A stretch of DNA of 38,221 nucleotides from Clostridiales bacterium. GTDB lineage: Bacteria > Bacillota > Clostridia > Caldicoprobacterales > UBA3941. The notes beneath the pieces are model-generated. The model was not told the origin of the DNA. It saw only the letters and a list, made by a program, of their open reading frames with translations, and searched no databases. Every line of letters starts with the position of its first letter. The first letter of the stretch is position 1. Of the stretch, positions 1 to 10,000 are shown piece by piece. The stretch spans positions 1-38,221 of the forward strand of contig JAAYSJ010000049.1 of the NCBI GenBank assembly GCA_012518395.1, given 5' to 3'. The translations under genes were made by a program, and so were the position numbers.

Positions 1-461
1 CAATACTATAACAAAGAAGTCAAAATAGAAGAAACCACCATACCATATGATACAGTCTTTGTGATTACCAATTTTATCTCCGTATCAATTGACGAGAACC
101 TTATTGATTATATTCATAACAGCGTTGATGATGAAGGGAATTCCACGTATATCTATGATTTTTATCTATGTGGGGACGAGGTAGTATTTATTCACAATAT
201 CGATATGGTTTGATTTACTTACTAATAGATGAGCCGCCGGAGATTCAGGATCCCAAGCTTGTCCGGCTATGGGACGACATGCTTACGATAAAATCGGAGT
301 CGGTGTACATTTTAGAAAGCCGGAGAGCAGCACACAAAGATAGTGGGGTTTATGAGCGTGCTTCTTATAAGACAACATCGCTGTGCAAGTTTGGGGATCT
401 TTACTTAACATGGTACAGTAATCACCCGATTATGGGATCCCCCATCGATAGCAAAGTATGA
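1..461 (+). pseudogene. hypothetical protein fragment, frameshifted and truncated by window start
   Basis: Frame 1 is open from base 1 (QYYNKEVKIEETTIPYDTVFVITNFISV...FIHNIDMV*) to ~212. A second overlapping frame (168-461) continues with IYLLIDEPPEIQDPKLVRLWDDML..., consistent with one frameshifted gene ending 16 bp before the IS inverted repeat. Confidence 0.4.
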
Positions 462-617
462 ATAATACACATTATTTCAGTAGTGTTGCATAAAATGTTC
501 CTTGCTACGAAAATGAGTCACCTGCACCTTGAAAATTGAAGATTAGAAGTAAAATAGCATACAGCAAACAAAGGCAAGAAGAATCCTGTCTTAAAAGAAA
601 GGGTAGAAAAAGCAAAG

Positions 618-1368
618 TTATTTTTGCGGTGTTTCTATGTGGTACCCAAGTTGTTTCAGTTCAAATATATACCGGGATATTCGCTTTTGTTCACAATTTC
701 GGCGGCGCTGTTCAAAACAACGCTCATCATAAAAAGTGCCGGATTTAAGCATCGTATAAATGATGACCAACAGCTTTCTTGCCAAAGCGATGATCGCCTT
801 TTTAGCACCTTTATTTTGTTTTAGCCGCCAGTACCATGAAGAAAGGTAAGTATTTCGCTTCCCCGCAATAACCCATGCCACCTCACAGAGGATACTTTTG
901 ATATATGGGTTGCCTTTGGTCACCGAAGTTCGTTTTTTTTCCTGCACTTTCGTTATTGCCAGGGCTAAGTCCCGCCCATGAGCAAATATGCTCCGCAGTT
1001 TTAAATCGGCTCATATCCACACCGATTTCAGCGATAATAGAAGCCGCTGCCGTACCTGCAATGCCGGGTATGCTGCAAAGGAGGGTCATTTCGGATGAAA
1101 ACTCTTCAACCTCTGCAGCAATGATGCTTTCAACCTCTATGGGTTGCCAGTAAATTCCGGTACTTTCCATGGCTACATAGTGGCAATCAAGTAATACAAG
1201 CCAGTCTTTTAGCGCTTGCATATCAGGAATAAGGGTACTGAACTCCCGAATTTCACTTGTGGCCGTCTTGTTGACAGGGCCGTCCAATACGCATGCTACA
1301 ATGGTATCTTTATGGACATCAAGGCCGCAGCAACGTTCCAATAAATCGTTCATTCTACCAACTCCCAA
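618..1368 (-). pseudogene. IS110-family transposase (DEDD/RuvC-like N-term plus Transposase_20 C-term), internally deleted and frameshifted
   Basis: N-term CCGLDVHKDTIVACVLDG...VAMESTGIYWQPI joins directly to EVESIIAAEVEEF...LLCSIPGIAGTAAASIIAEIG...WAGLSPGNNESAGKK. The C-terminal part GNPYIKSILCEVAWV...YIFELKQLGYHIE is in another frame; the shift occurs at an A8 tract (T8 on + strand, 933-940). Confidence 0.8.
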
Positions 1369-1666
1369 GATAAAATATAGCAGGGGGATTGCCCGAGATT
1401 ATCTGAATTTTGCTACGCGTGCTATCCACTTAATTCGTGGTGCTACAATCTGCTGTGCTCTTAGGCAATGCGTCTACGTTGGAATACGGGGTGCAAATCC
1501 ACCAAAGGTTCTACAGACTTATCCTGCCGTTTCCATTATACTACAAGCGAGTCGTTATATCATTTTCATTTGCGGCTGTGACCGCAATCATGGGACGTTG
1601 GAAAGTCAATAGTAAAACTATGATGGGGCAATTTACATCTTTAGGGTAATAGTGACAATGTGAAAA

Positions 1667-2582
1667 TCAAAAGAAGCACCCACCTAATGCCAAGATGTTT
1701 AGTTTTAAAAATAAGTCATAAACGGTGAAAACGATGTCCTTAACCCCATACTCCGAAATAAGTTTTTTATAAGTCCTTTTCCAGTTAAATCGTCTTGGTG
1801 TACCCTTTAACCTTGTTGGCTTTAAAGTCTCCGTTAAAAACGTAAGGGGGTTCCATAAGCCATTGGCTATAAGTCTAACCATTTTCAGAAAGTTATATTT
1901 CGGGTTCAGTTTCATGTGCAGTAATTTCAGCACGCAGTATAGGATTAGGGCGGCATATATTTGGTTGAGTACTGCATTAAAAGTCGTATTCTTCATAGTC
2001 TGTATATCCGCGGTCAAAAATATAGGTTATACCAGGGCTGGTAACAAACGAATCCATTCTGTATCTATCATGAACCTTACCATCGGTTACTACTATTTTC
2101 TCAGGGCAATCACTAACCAGATCTATGAGGGTATGCATTTTTACTGCCCCAACGGCTTTGCGATAGTGGGTCCAGGGAAAGAGGTTTAGACATACTCTAA
2201 TTAGGGTGGCATCCAGAATCTTAAGATTGCCCCATGCCGATGGAATATCCCTGATACCTTGACACTGGGTAACCCGGGAAACAATGGCCTGAAACATTTG
2301 TTCAAACACTTTGGGGTCGCGATCACTATTTTTGCGAGATATCTGGGAATAGCTAATGGTGTCAGTATACTTCTTAAGATTATGATCCGCTTCTATTGCG
2401 CTTTCAATATCCCTAAGACTCCTTTTCCCCTTTAAGTGGGCGTACATTAGGACGTACAAGTGCCTTAGGGCAGTAAACTTCTTAGCCCCTTGATCAGTAT
2501 TGGTGTCTTCTACAATACTTTCTAGGTTTTTCATCGGCAAAAGGTCTTTCAATGCTTCAAATACTGTGTTAAAATCATTCAT
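1667..2582 (-). pseudogene. IS4-family transposase (DDE), internally deleted and frameshifted
   Basis: ORF 1977-2582: FTALRHLYVLMYAHLKGKRSLRDIESAI...LKILDATLIRVCLNLFPW...KMHTLIDL...ITYIFDRGYTDYEEYDF. ORF 1667-2017 in a different frame carries the C-term TFNAVLNQIYAALILYCVLKLLH...; the central catalytic segment between them is missing. Confidence 0.75.
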
Positions 2583-2828
2583 GTTGATCTCCCCTTGTTG
2601 ATTGATGTGGGTGATTGGATCTCCCTCACTGGTATTAACAAGGAGTTTTCTTATATATCAACAGGAAAATACTTGAAGCATAGACACATATTATATATTG
2701 ACTTTCCAAGGATCACTTTATGCAACACTACTGACCTCAATTATGTTTAAATTTCGCCTTCCACCTTCTTGATTGTTTTACCAAATCAGAATTCTTTTAT
2801 AGATTTTTAGCTTAAGGGTAATTTGCGC

Positions 2829-2857
2829 TTGACTTAAATCTGTATCATATATATAAT
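2829..2857 (+). promoter_or_regulatory. sigma-A-type promoter overlapped by a palindromic operator candidate
   Basis: TTGACT (2829-2834), 17 bp spacer, TATAAT (2852-2857). Overlapping inverted repeat AATCTGTAT-N10-ATACAGATT at 2837-2864. Confidence 0.75.
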
Positions 2858-2870
2858 ACAGATTAGCGAG

Positions 2871-3260
2871 GTGGTATGCTTGCTGGATTTTTCTGATCTG
2901 AAGTTAAATAATCTTGAACCTGTATATCTGCAGCTTATTTTATTTGTAAAACGCAGTTTGCTTAGCGGTACAGTGAAAAATGGTGAAACCCTACCTTCCC
3001 GCCGGGGGCTTGCGGCACAATTGGGTATCAATCCAAATACTGTACAAAAAGCTTATAAACTCATGGAGGACGAAGGTTTTGTGGTAACTCCCCGGAATGC
3101 AGCCTCTATAATCCATACCACACCTGATTTACTTGAACGGATTAGTGAAGAACTTGAACGTGAATTCATACAGGGCTTTTTGAAACAAGCCCATGCCAAC
3201 GGTCTTGGCTATAAACGTGTTATTGAACTTATCAGTCAATATTGGGAGGGAAATGTATGA
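2871..3260 (+). CDS. GntR family transcriptional regulator, YtrA subfamily
   Basis: PVYLQLILFVKRSLLSGTVKNGETLPSRRGLAAQLGINPNTVQKAYKLMEDEGFV is a typical GntR wHTH with short YtrA-like C-term. TTG at 2880 after GAGGTGG may be the true start. Confidence 0.85.
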   Translation: MVCLLDFSDLKLNNLEPVYLQLILFVKRSLLSGTVKNGETLPSRRGLAAQLGINPNTVQKAYKLMEDEGFVVTPRNAASIIHTTPDLLERISEELEREFIQGFLKQAHANGLGYKRVIELISQYWEGNV

Positions 3261-4521
3261 ATCATATGATACAGAACGGCTATAGTAAGCTTGCTAAAAG
3301 GCTTTTTATGCTTGTAATTAAACGCATCTTCTTATTGTGCGCCCTATTGTTTGCACTGACGTTCATATTGCTACTTGTCAGTATCGGTGAAATGAATTTC
3401 ACAAAAACCTACGAATCACTAATCGAGTGCGCGGGAATTCGGTATATTTTTCTTGCCGCAATCGCTTTCTGGATGATGTCCGAGGCAGTGAGCATCTATA
3501 CCGAAAATTTCCGCAACAGCGGTATTTACACCATGATGATGCTGCCCACCCCAAGACGGAACGTCTTTCTGGCCTATTGTACCCGTGGCGTTGTGTGTAT
3601 GCTGATGCTTTGGACAGTGCAAACCCTTGCGCTGCTCGCGGCATATGAGCCGGTCACTGCACTATCCAAAAACGCGGCGGCGCCCTTCGCCGAGGCTAAC
3701 GAAATGATACTCCCTTTTAATACAGTACGCACAAACGGACTGTTTCTTGCCGTAATCCGTAGCGATCTGTTCCGCATCCTGCTGCCGCAAAGCGTGCCGG
3801 AGGCAATAAGCTCCCTGCTGGCACTGCTGGCCGCCGGCTGCCTGCCTGCGCTCATGCTGACGGGAGGACTACGGCACACAACCACATCACGGAGCGTTTT
3901 TGCGGGTTGTGCTGCTGTCTGTGTGCTTTGGGCGCTGGGCTGTCGGTTCGGCAGCGTAATGGCGGGCGCGGTACCGTCACTTTGGATGGGCAGAAGGGTG
4001 AGCAGATTCGCGGGAGGCTTGCCTACATCAGCGGCGAGGGTGCTTCCTTCGGCAGTTTCACGACTGAGCAGACAGGCGAATTTCTTGCCGAATTCTATCC
4101 GCGTTTCGACCGCAAACGCTATGAAGCGTTGCTTCGTTTTTTTGAGCTGTCGGGACAACCGGTGAGAAGCATGTCCACCGGCGAGCGCGCCAAAGCGGAA
4201 CTGTCCGCAGGCGTTTCCCTTGGAGTTGACTATATTCTGATGGATGAGCCCTTTTCGGGCAAGGATATTTTTACGCGCCGAGACTTTCTGAAAATTATGG
4301 CGGGGGGACTGCGTGAGAATGAGACCATTCTTATAAGCACACATCTCATAGACGATATAGAACATCTTATTGACCGCGTCTTAGTGCTGCATGATGGAAA
4401 GCTGGCAGAAGACATGGAAATAGATACGCTTCACCAAAACGGTGGTTCACTGGTAAGCCTCCTTCAAAACGTAACCGGATACGACGATCATCGTATTTTT
4501 GAACTTTTTGATCAAGATTAG
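3257..4521 (+). pseudogene. ABC transporter remnant: permease N-terminal part joined to an ATPase C-terminal part lacking Walker A
   Basis: 3242-~3955 encodes a hydrophobic permease. Frame 3907-4521 encodes the distal half of an ABC ATPase (MSTGERAKAELSAGVSLGVDYILMDEP signature/Walker B; ILISTHLIDD H-loop; LVLHDGKL) with no P-loop. The switch occurs near 3950-3970. Confidence 0.7.
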
Positions 4522-4564
4522 TCTTTTATTCTAAGATTTTTGCACCAGGATGGTGTATATCCCA

Positions 4565-4640
4565 TGGTGGAGATAAGGGGATTTGAACCCCTGACCTCTT
4601 GCATGCGAAGCAAGCGCTCTCCCAACTGAGCTATACCCCC
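4565..4640 (-). tRNA. tRNA-Ala(CGC)
   Basis: Reverse complement GGGGGTATAGCTCAGTTGGGAGAGCGCTTGCTTCGCATGCAAGAGGTCAGGGGTTCAAATCCCCTTATCTCCACCA; anticodon loop TTCGCAT gives CGC; encoded CCA. Confidence 0.93.
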
Positions 4641-4645
4641 ATAAA

Positions 4646-4722
4646 TGGTGGGGAATATTGGATTCGAACCAACGACCTCTACGATGTGAGCGTAGCACTC
4701 TAACCTGCTGAGCTAATTCCCC
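4646..4722 (-). tRNA. tRNA-Val(CAC)
   Basis: Reverse complement GGGGAATTAGCTCAGCAGGTTAGAGTGCTACGCTCACATCGTAGAGGTCGTTGGTTCGAATCCAATATTCCCCACCA; anticodon loop CTCACAT gives CAC; encoded CCA. Confidence 0.93.
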
Positions 4723-4872
4723 GTTTCTTTGTTTTATAATCCCATTATAAAACCAGCCTTCCTAAATATCAAGCAAGAAATTTAGGATTTGGATTGGTTT
4801 TTTGTCATAATAACCGGGATTCGAGGGCAAACTAACTATCAATTACAATAATAATAGTAAAGGGATGAGCTT

Positions 4873-5178
4873 ATGGAAAAGAACGTAGGTACCTTAGATG
4901 CCAATGCCCGTTTATTTATAGGCTTTTCACTGCTGGGTATAGGCATTATTAAATCGTCTAAACTTTTAACCTCTTTAGGGGCCGCTAAAATAGCTATCGG
5001 GATTAGCAAGTTCTGCCCTATGTTATATGCATTAAAGCTTTCAACTGTAGATCAGGATGAATATCTAGGGAAGTTCTTGAAAAAAGTCCCCGAATTTGCA
5101 GAAAAGGCTGCCGAGGATTTGGGTTTGGAACATACAGCCGAAAAAGTAACCGAGAGCCTTGGGCTGGATCCAAAATAA
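4873..5178 (+). CDS. DUF2892/YgaP-like transmembrane domain protein
   Basis: MEKNVGTLDANARLFIGFSLLGIGI resembles the DUF2892 N-terminal motif (KNVGxxDRxxR); followed by a charged C-term. Confidence 0.65.
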   Translation: MEKNVGTLDANARLFIGFSLLGIGIIKSSKLLTSLGAAKIAIGISKFCPMLYALKLSTVDQDEYLGKFLKKVPEFAEKAAEDLGLEHTAEKVTESLGLDPK

Positions 5179-5190
5179 TTAAGCATCGAA

Positions 5191-5217
5191 AAGGAAGGCA
5201 ACCGCCTTCCTTTCTTT
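5191..5217 (+). terminator. Rho-independent terminator
   Basis: GGAAGGC-AACC-GCCTTCC followed by TTTCTTT. Confidence 0.85.
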
Positions 5218-5282
5218 ATCTAATTCTATGCTTCCTAATTTGGGCAGCATAATTGTTCTTTATGCAAAATGTACAGTTTATA

Positions 5283-6272
5283 TCATTTTTCTGCTTCCTT
5301 ATCCTTTTCTGCTTCATTTTCTTTGGCAATGTATTTATATAATTGCCTGTTATGTAATACCCATACTTTTTCGGAAAATTCTCCTGCCTTTAGGGCTTCC
5401 AATTCCTTATGCATATCGTACATCCTGGCATCTATTATATCCAGGTAGTGGAGGACCTCCCCCTCAGGAATCATAGGCCTTTTCGGGCTTCCGAATTCCG
5501 GCTCGTAATGATGAGCCAGCAGCATATGCTGAATCAAAATTATAAGTTCCGGGTCGGCGTTTACCTGCTTTCCTATCCTTTCCACAGTCTTGATACCTTG
5601 GATAATGTGGCCCAGCAACATTCCTTCCATTGTATAGCCCGATACCACTCCCAATTCATTGGCGTCCATTTCATTGACCTTCTCTAGGTCATGGAGTATC
5701 ACTCCACAGTATAATAGATCCCTATCTAAATGGGGGTAGATATCACATACCCTTTCAGCCAGAGACAACATGGTCAGGGTGTGGTATAGAAGACCTGAGC
5801 GTATTGAATGGTGATTCTTCATTGCAGCGGGATAATGCATAAGTTTTTCCTTTTTCTCATTCAAGGCACGGCTGACAATTTCTTTTATATCCCTGTTTTG
5901 TATCTTAATTATGTATTTAAGGATCCCGCCCAGCATATCCTCCGGTGCCACAGGGGCTACGGGGACAAAGTCCTGGGGGTTGATACCATCGGTACTATCC
6001 ACGAGCCTTATCCTATCCACCCTATACTGAAGCCTGCCCTGCCATTCCGTCACCATACCCCGGACTTTAACCAAAGTTCCTGCTGATAAAGTATCCCCTA
6101 ATTCCTTTTTATATTCCCACCATTTGGCATTGATATCTCCAGTTCTATCAGATAATATAAAATCCATATACTCGCTGTTAGTAGTGGTCATCCTAACGGT
6201 CGATGTTTTTACTATAAAAAACCCCTGGGCTATCTTCCCTACTTCAAAATCCTGTATTCTTATATTCTCCAT
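5283..6272 (-). CDS. yhaM: YhaM-type 3'-5' exoribonuclease (OB fold + HD domain)
   Basis: OB-type N-term (FILSDRTGDINAKWWEYKKE...VKVRGMVTEWQGRLQ) and HD domain (HHSIRSGLLYHTLTML...GVILHDLEK...HHYEPEFGSPKRPMIPE). Confidence 0.88.
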   Translation of the reverse strand: MENIRIQDFEVGKIAQGFFIVKTSTVRMTTTNSEYMDFILSDRTGDINAKWWEYKKELGDTLSAGTLVKVRGMVTEWQGRLQYRVDRIRLVDSTDGINPQDFVPVAPVAPEDMLGGILKYIIKIQNRDIKEIVSRALNEKKEKLMHYPAAMKNHHSIRSGLLYHTLTMLSLAERVCDIYPHLDRDLLYCGVILHDLEKVNEMDANELGVVSGYTMEGMLLGHIIQGIKTVERIGKQVNADPELIILIQHMLLAHHYEPEFGSPKRPMIPEGEVLHYLDIIDARMYDMHKELEALKAGEFSEKVWVLHNRQLYKYIAKENEAEKDKEAEK

Positions 6273-6331
6273 TTATAACCTCCTGATCTAAAAGGCTAGA
6301 ATCCATATGGCCGCTTTACAATATGATATCA

Positions 6332-6805
6332 TCATTTAAATATTTTGTCTTTGTTCCTATTAAGAATCAATAACAGCGGATAGCCCAACCCATAACAAGC
6401 TACTGCCTGCCCCAAAGTAACCGTACCTACCGTCAACCAATAAGGCAGTCCCTGCGTAACATGAAGCACCCACCCTATAACAAATCCATTGATGATCACA
6501 GGAGGCAAAGGAACTAACCAAGACTTGGACATTTTCTGCGACAAAATTCCAGCTGCCAGAGAAGCCAGACTGCCAAAGATTATATCCATTAAATTTCCTC
6601 CAAAGATATTGGCTACTATACACCCTACAAAAAGTCCGGGTATAGCCGCAGGCGTAAACCAGGGCAGGATAGTAAGAGCCTCGGCTATTCTTACCTGAAT
6701 CTGCCCATAGCTTATAGGAGCCAAAAGTATCGTAATAACAGCGTAAACAGCGCCAATAATAGCCGCTGTTGTTATAAATCTGGTGTTTTTAAAGTTGATG
6801 CCCAT
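6332..6805 (-). CDS. queT: QueT family queuosine-precursor transporter (ECF S component)
   Basis: TAAIIGAVYAVITILLAPISYGQIQVRIAEALTILPWFTPAAIPGLFVGCIVANIFGG is the QueT signature. Confidence 0.85.
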   Translation of the reverse strand: MGINFKNTRFITTAAIIGAVYAVITILLAPISYGQIQVRIAEALTILPWFTPAAIPGLFVGCIVANIFGGNLMDIIFGSLASLAAGILSQKMSKSWLVPLPPVIINGFVIGWVLHVTQGLPYWLTVGTVTLGQAVACYGLGYPLLLILNRNKDKIFK

Positions 6806-6919
6806 TGCTATTATCTCCTCCGTTGCATTCTATATTTGATTATGACATAAGTCTATTAACCGATCGGAAAGACCCTTCGCAAGCTCAGGATGACACAAAA
6901 ATAATCCAGGAGGACATTT

Positions 6920-6955
6920 AAAAACCCCGGGAGGACATAAACCACCCCCCGGGGT
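6920..6955 (-). terminator. Rho-independent terminator downstream of ileS
   Basis: Minus strand ACCCCGGG...CCCGGGGT stem-loop followed by a T-tract (TTTTTAAATG). Confidence 0.7.
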
Positions 6956-7097
6956 AAAGAAAAGTCCTTAGTTTTGTTTTGGGACAGGATGGTTACGAAC
7001 TGTCCTATTCTATTTTTGTACTTTATAATTCTCCTGGGATTTATAGACCATGAATATCCAAAGTCTGCCCGATCCATCAAGCCAAAGATGCAGTGAA

Positions 7098-10000
7098 TTA
7101 TACCCTCTCTACCTTAATACCGGTTTCATGATCGTTCAGATCAAACCTTTCCATAGTGGAATCCGTCAACTTTTCGATACTTAGTGCCAAGGTCTCTGTT
7201 TTTATATAATCCTCGTAGAGCCCGACGGCCTCGGTTATCTCTTCATCTCCATCAAAGTAAATATGGATATTATCCATTACCTCATAGTCGTTGTTCTTTC
7301 TCATCTGCTGAACTTTGGAGATGAATTCCCTGGCATAGCCCTCGTCCTTAAGCTCCTGAGTCAGGCTTGTATCCAATATCACGAAAAGGTTGTTTTCCAT
7401 TACTACATTAAAGCCTTCTTTTGCAGCGATAGTTATCAAAACATTTTCGCTATTTATTTCAAAAGGTTCACCTTCAAGGTCAACAGTATGGCTTCCACCC
7501 TCGTCCAGCTTGGGCGCCACCGCAGAAGCATCCAACTGGGATAGGCTCTTTTGAAAAGCCCTTAGTTTTGGACCCAATACCGGGCCTAAAACCTTGAAAT
7601 TTGGTTTTATGGTAAAGTTCATATATTGATTTAAGTCTTGAGCAAATACTACTTCTTTAATATTTAATTCTTCCTTAACTAAAGGCACCAAATCGTGGAT
7701 CAAGTCCTTAAACTTCCCGTCTATAAAGATTTCTTTTAGGGGCTGGCGCACCTTTATCCGGGCAGATTCTCTGGCAGCACGACCTAAGGTGACCAGGCTT
7801 CTTACAAGATCCATACGTTTTTCCACACGTTGGTCTATAAGCTCCATATCAACCTTTGGATAATCGCTAAGATGAACGGACAATTCGCCAGTCAAGTTGG
7901 TATAGATCTCTTCGGACATAAAGGGGGCAAAAGGAGCGATCATCTGGGAAAGACCTACCAATACTTCGTAGGTGGTGCTATACACCGCCTTCTTATCCTC
8001 AGATAATTCACTGCCCCAGAACCTTCTTCTGGAACGACGGATATACCAGTTGGACAAATCCTCACTTACAAATTCCTGGATCGCTCTGGTAGCCCTAGTG
8101 AGGTCATAGGCATCCATTTCCTTTTCAACAGTCTTTTTAAGATTATTATACTTGGATAATATCCATCTATCGATTTCTGCTCTATCCTTGTAGTCTACAA
8201 AGTAGTTTCTGGGATCCAAGCCATCGGTATTAGCGTAAAGGGTAAAGAAATTATATACGTTCTTCATAGTTACAAAGAACTTACTTAAAACCTCCCTAAG
8301 CCCATCCACGTCAAAACGGGTAGGCGCCCATACAGGGGATACGAATAAGAGATACCAGCGCAGGGCATCTGCCCCGTATTGGTCAAACAGTTCAAAAGGA
8401 TTCACAGTATTGCCCCTGGACTTGGACATCTTCTTGCCTTCCCTGTCAAGGACCAGATCGTTTACCAATACCCTCTTGTAGGGGGATACCCCTTTTACAA
8501 AGGTGGATATAGCGATTAAGGAATAAAACCATCCTCTTGTTTGGTCTATCCCTTCACAAATAAAGTCTGCTGGGAAAAGTTCTTCAAAGTTATCGCTATT
8601 CTCAAATGGATAGTGATGCTGGGCAAAAGGCATGGAGCCACTGTCAAACCAACAATCGATTACGTCCTCCACTCTTGTCATAACGCCACCGCATTTTGGG
8701 CATTTTATATGAACGTCGTCAACGTAGGGCCTGTGAAGCTCTATACTTTCATCTATTTTCTCTATGGCCTTATCTACCAATTCCTTTCGGGAACCGATAC
8801 TCTCATCATGGCCACAATCACATCTCCAGATATTTAAGGGTGTACCCCAATATCTGCTTCGGGAAATTGCCCAATCATTTAGGTTCTCCAGCCAGTTTCC
8901 AAATCTTTTTTCCCCTACATAGTCGGGATACCATTCCACATTATTATTGTTTTCTATTAGCTTATCCTTCAGCCTGGTCATTTCAATATACCAGCTGGGC
9001 TTTGCATAGTATAGAAGCGGAGTCTGGCATCTCCAGCAATGAGGATAATTGTGCTCCATCCTCTGCTTTCTGAAAAGCTTTCCTTCCTCAGCCAGCCATC
9101 TGATGATAACAGGATCCGCATCCATTACAAACATACCCTTCCAGGGGGTATCCAGATATTTTCCATCCTCATCTACAGGCTGAAGCACCGGGAGATTATA
9201 CGCTACTCCGGTATTGTAGTCGTCCTCACCAAAGGCAGGGGCGGTGTGGACTATCCCTGTGCCGTCCTCAACAGTTACGTAATCGGCCAGGGTTACCATA
9301 AAGGCTTTCTTACCTTCGGGTACATCTATAAAGGGCATAAGCTGCTCATATTCCATATATTCTAAGTCCTTGCCCTGTATTTCTTCTATAACTTCGTAAT
9401 CATCCCCTACAACCTGATTTGCCAGATGCTTTTCTACATAATAGACTGTTCCTTCATGCCTTATTTTCAGGTAGGTTTCATTGGGGTTTACAGTCAACGC
9501 TGCATTTGATGCCAAAGTCCAGGGGGTGGTGGTCCAAACTAAAAAGTATTCTTCTACACCTTTTCTTTTGAACTTTACATAGACCGTATCGTTTTTTATC
9601 TCCTTATACCCTTGGGCCACCTCGTGGGAAGCTAAACCCGTACCACAGCGGGAACAATAGGGCAGGATCTTATGTCCTTCGTATATATATCCTTCTTTGA
9701 AGAACTTGTCCAATATCCACCATTCGGTCTCTATATAATCATTATCAAGGGTGATATAGGGGTTATCAAGGTCAATCTCATAGCCCATTCTTTCAGTCAT
9801 CTCACGCCATTGACCCTCATAAGTGAACACAGAATGTCGGCATTTTTCGTTGAATTTTCCTATACCATATTCCTCAATTTCATGCTTACTCCCAAGACCC
9901 AGTTGTTTTTCTACCTCTATCTCTACCGGCAGACCATGGGTGTCCCATCCGGCTTTTCTCTTCACCTGATACCCTGTCATAGTCTTGTACCTGCATACGG

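Larger units (their letters stand above)
477..2730 (-). mobile_element. degraded IS4-family-like insertion sequence containing a nested IS110-family element
   Basis: Near-perfect terminal inverted repeats: CAGTAGTGTTGCATAAAATG (left, from ~477) and CACTTTATGCAACACTACTG (right, to ~2730). A transposase with DDE-type motifs lies between them, with an unrelated IS110 transposase inserted downstream of it. Confidence 0.75.

Noticed and set aside
6806-6900. Possible preQ1 riboswitch upstream of queT
   Set aside because: No preQ1-I or preQ1-II core motif could be read; the segment looks like a dispersed repeat plus a plain leader with an RBS.
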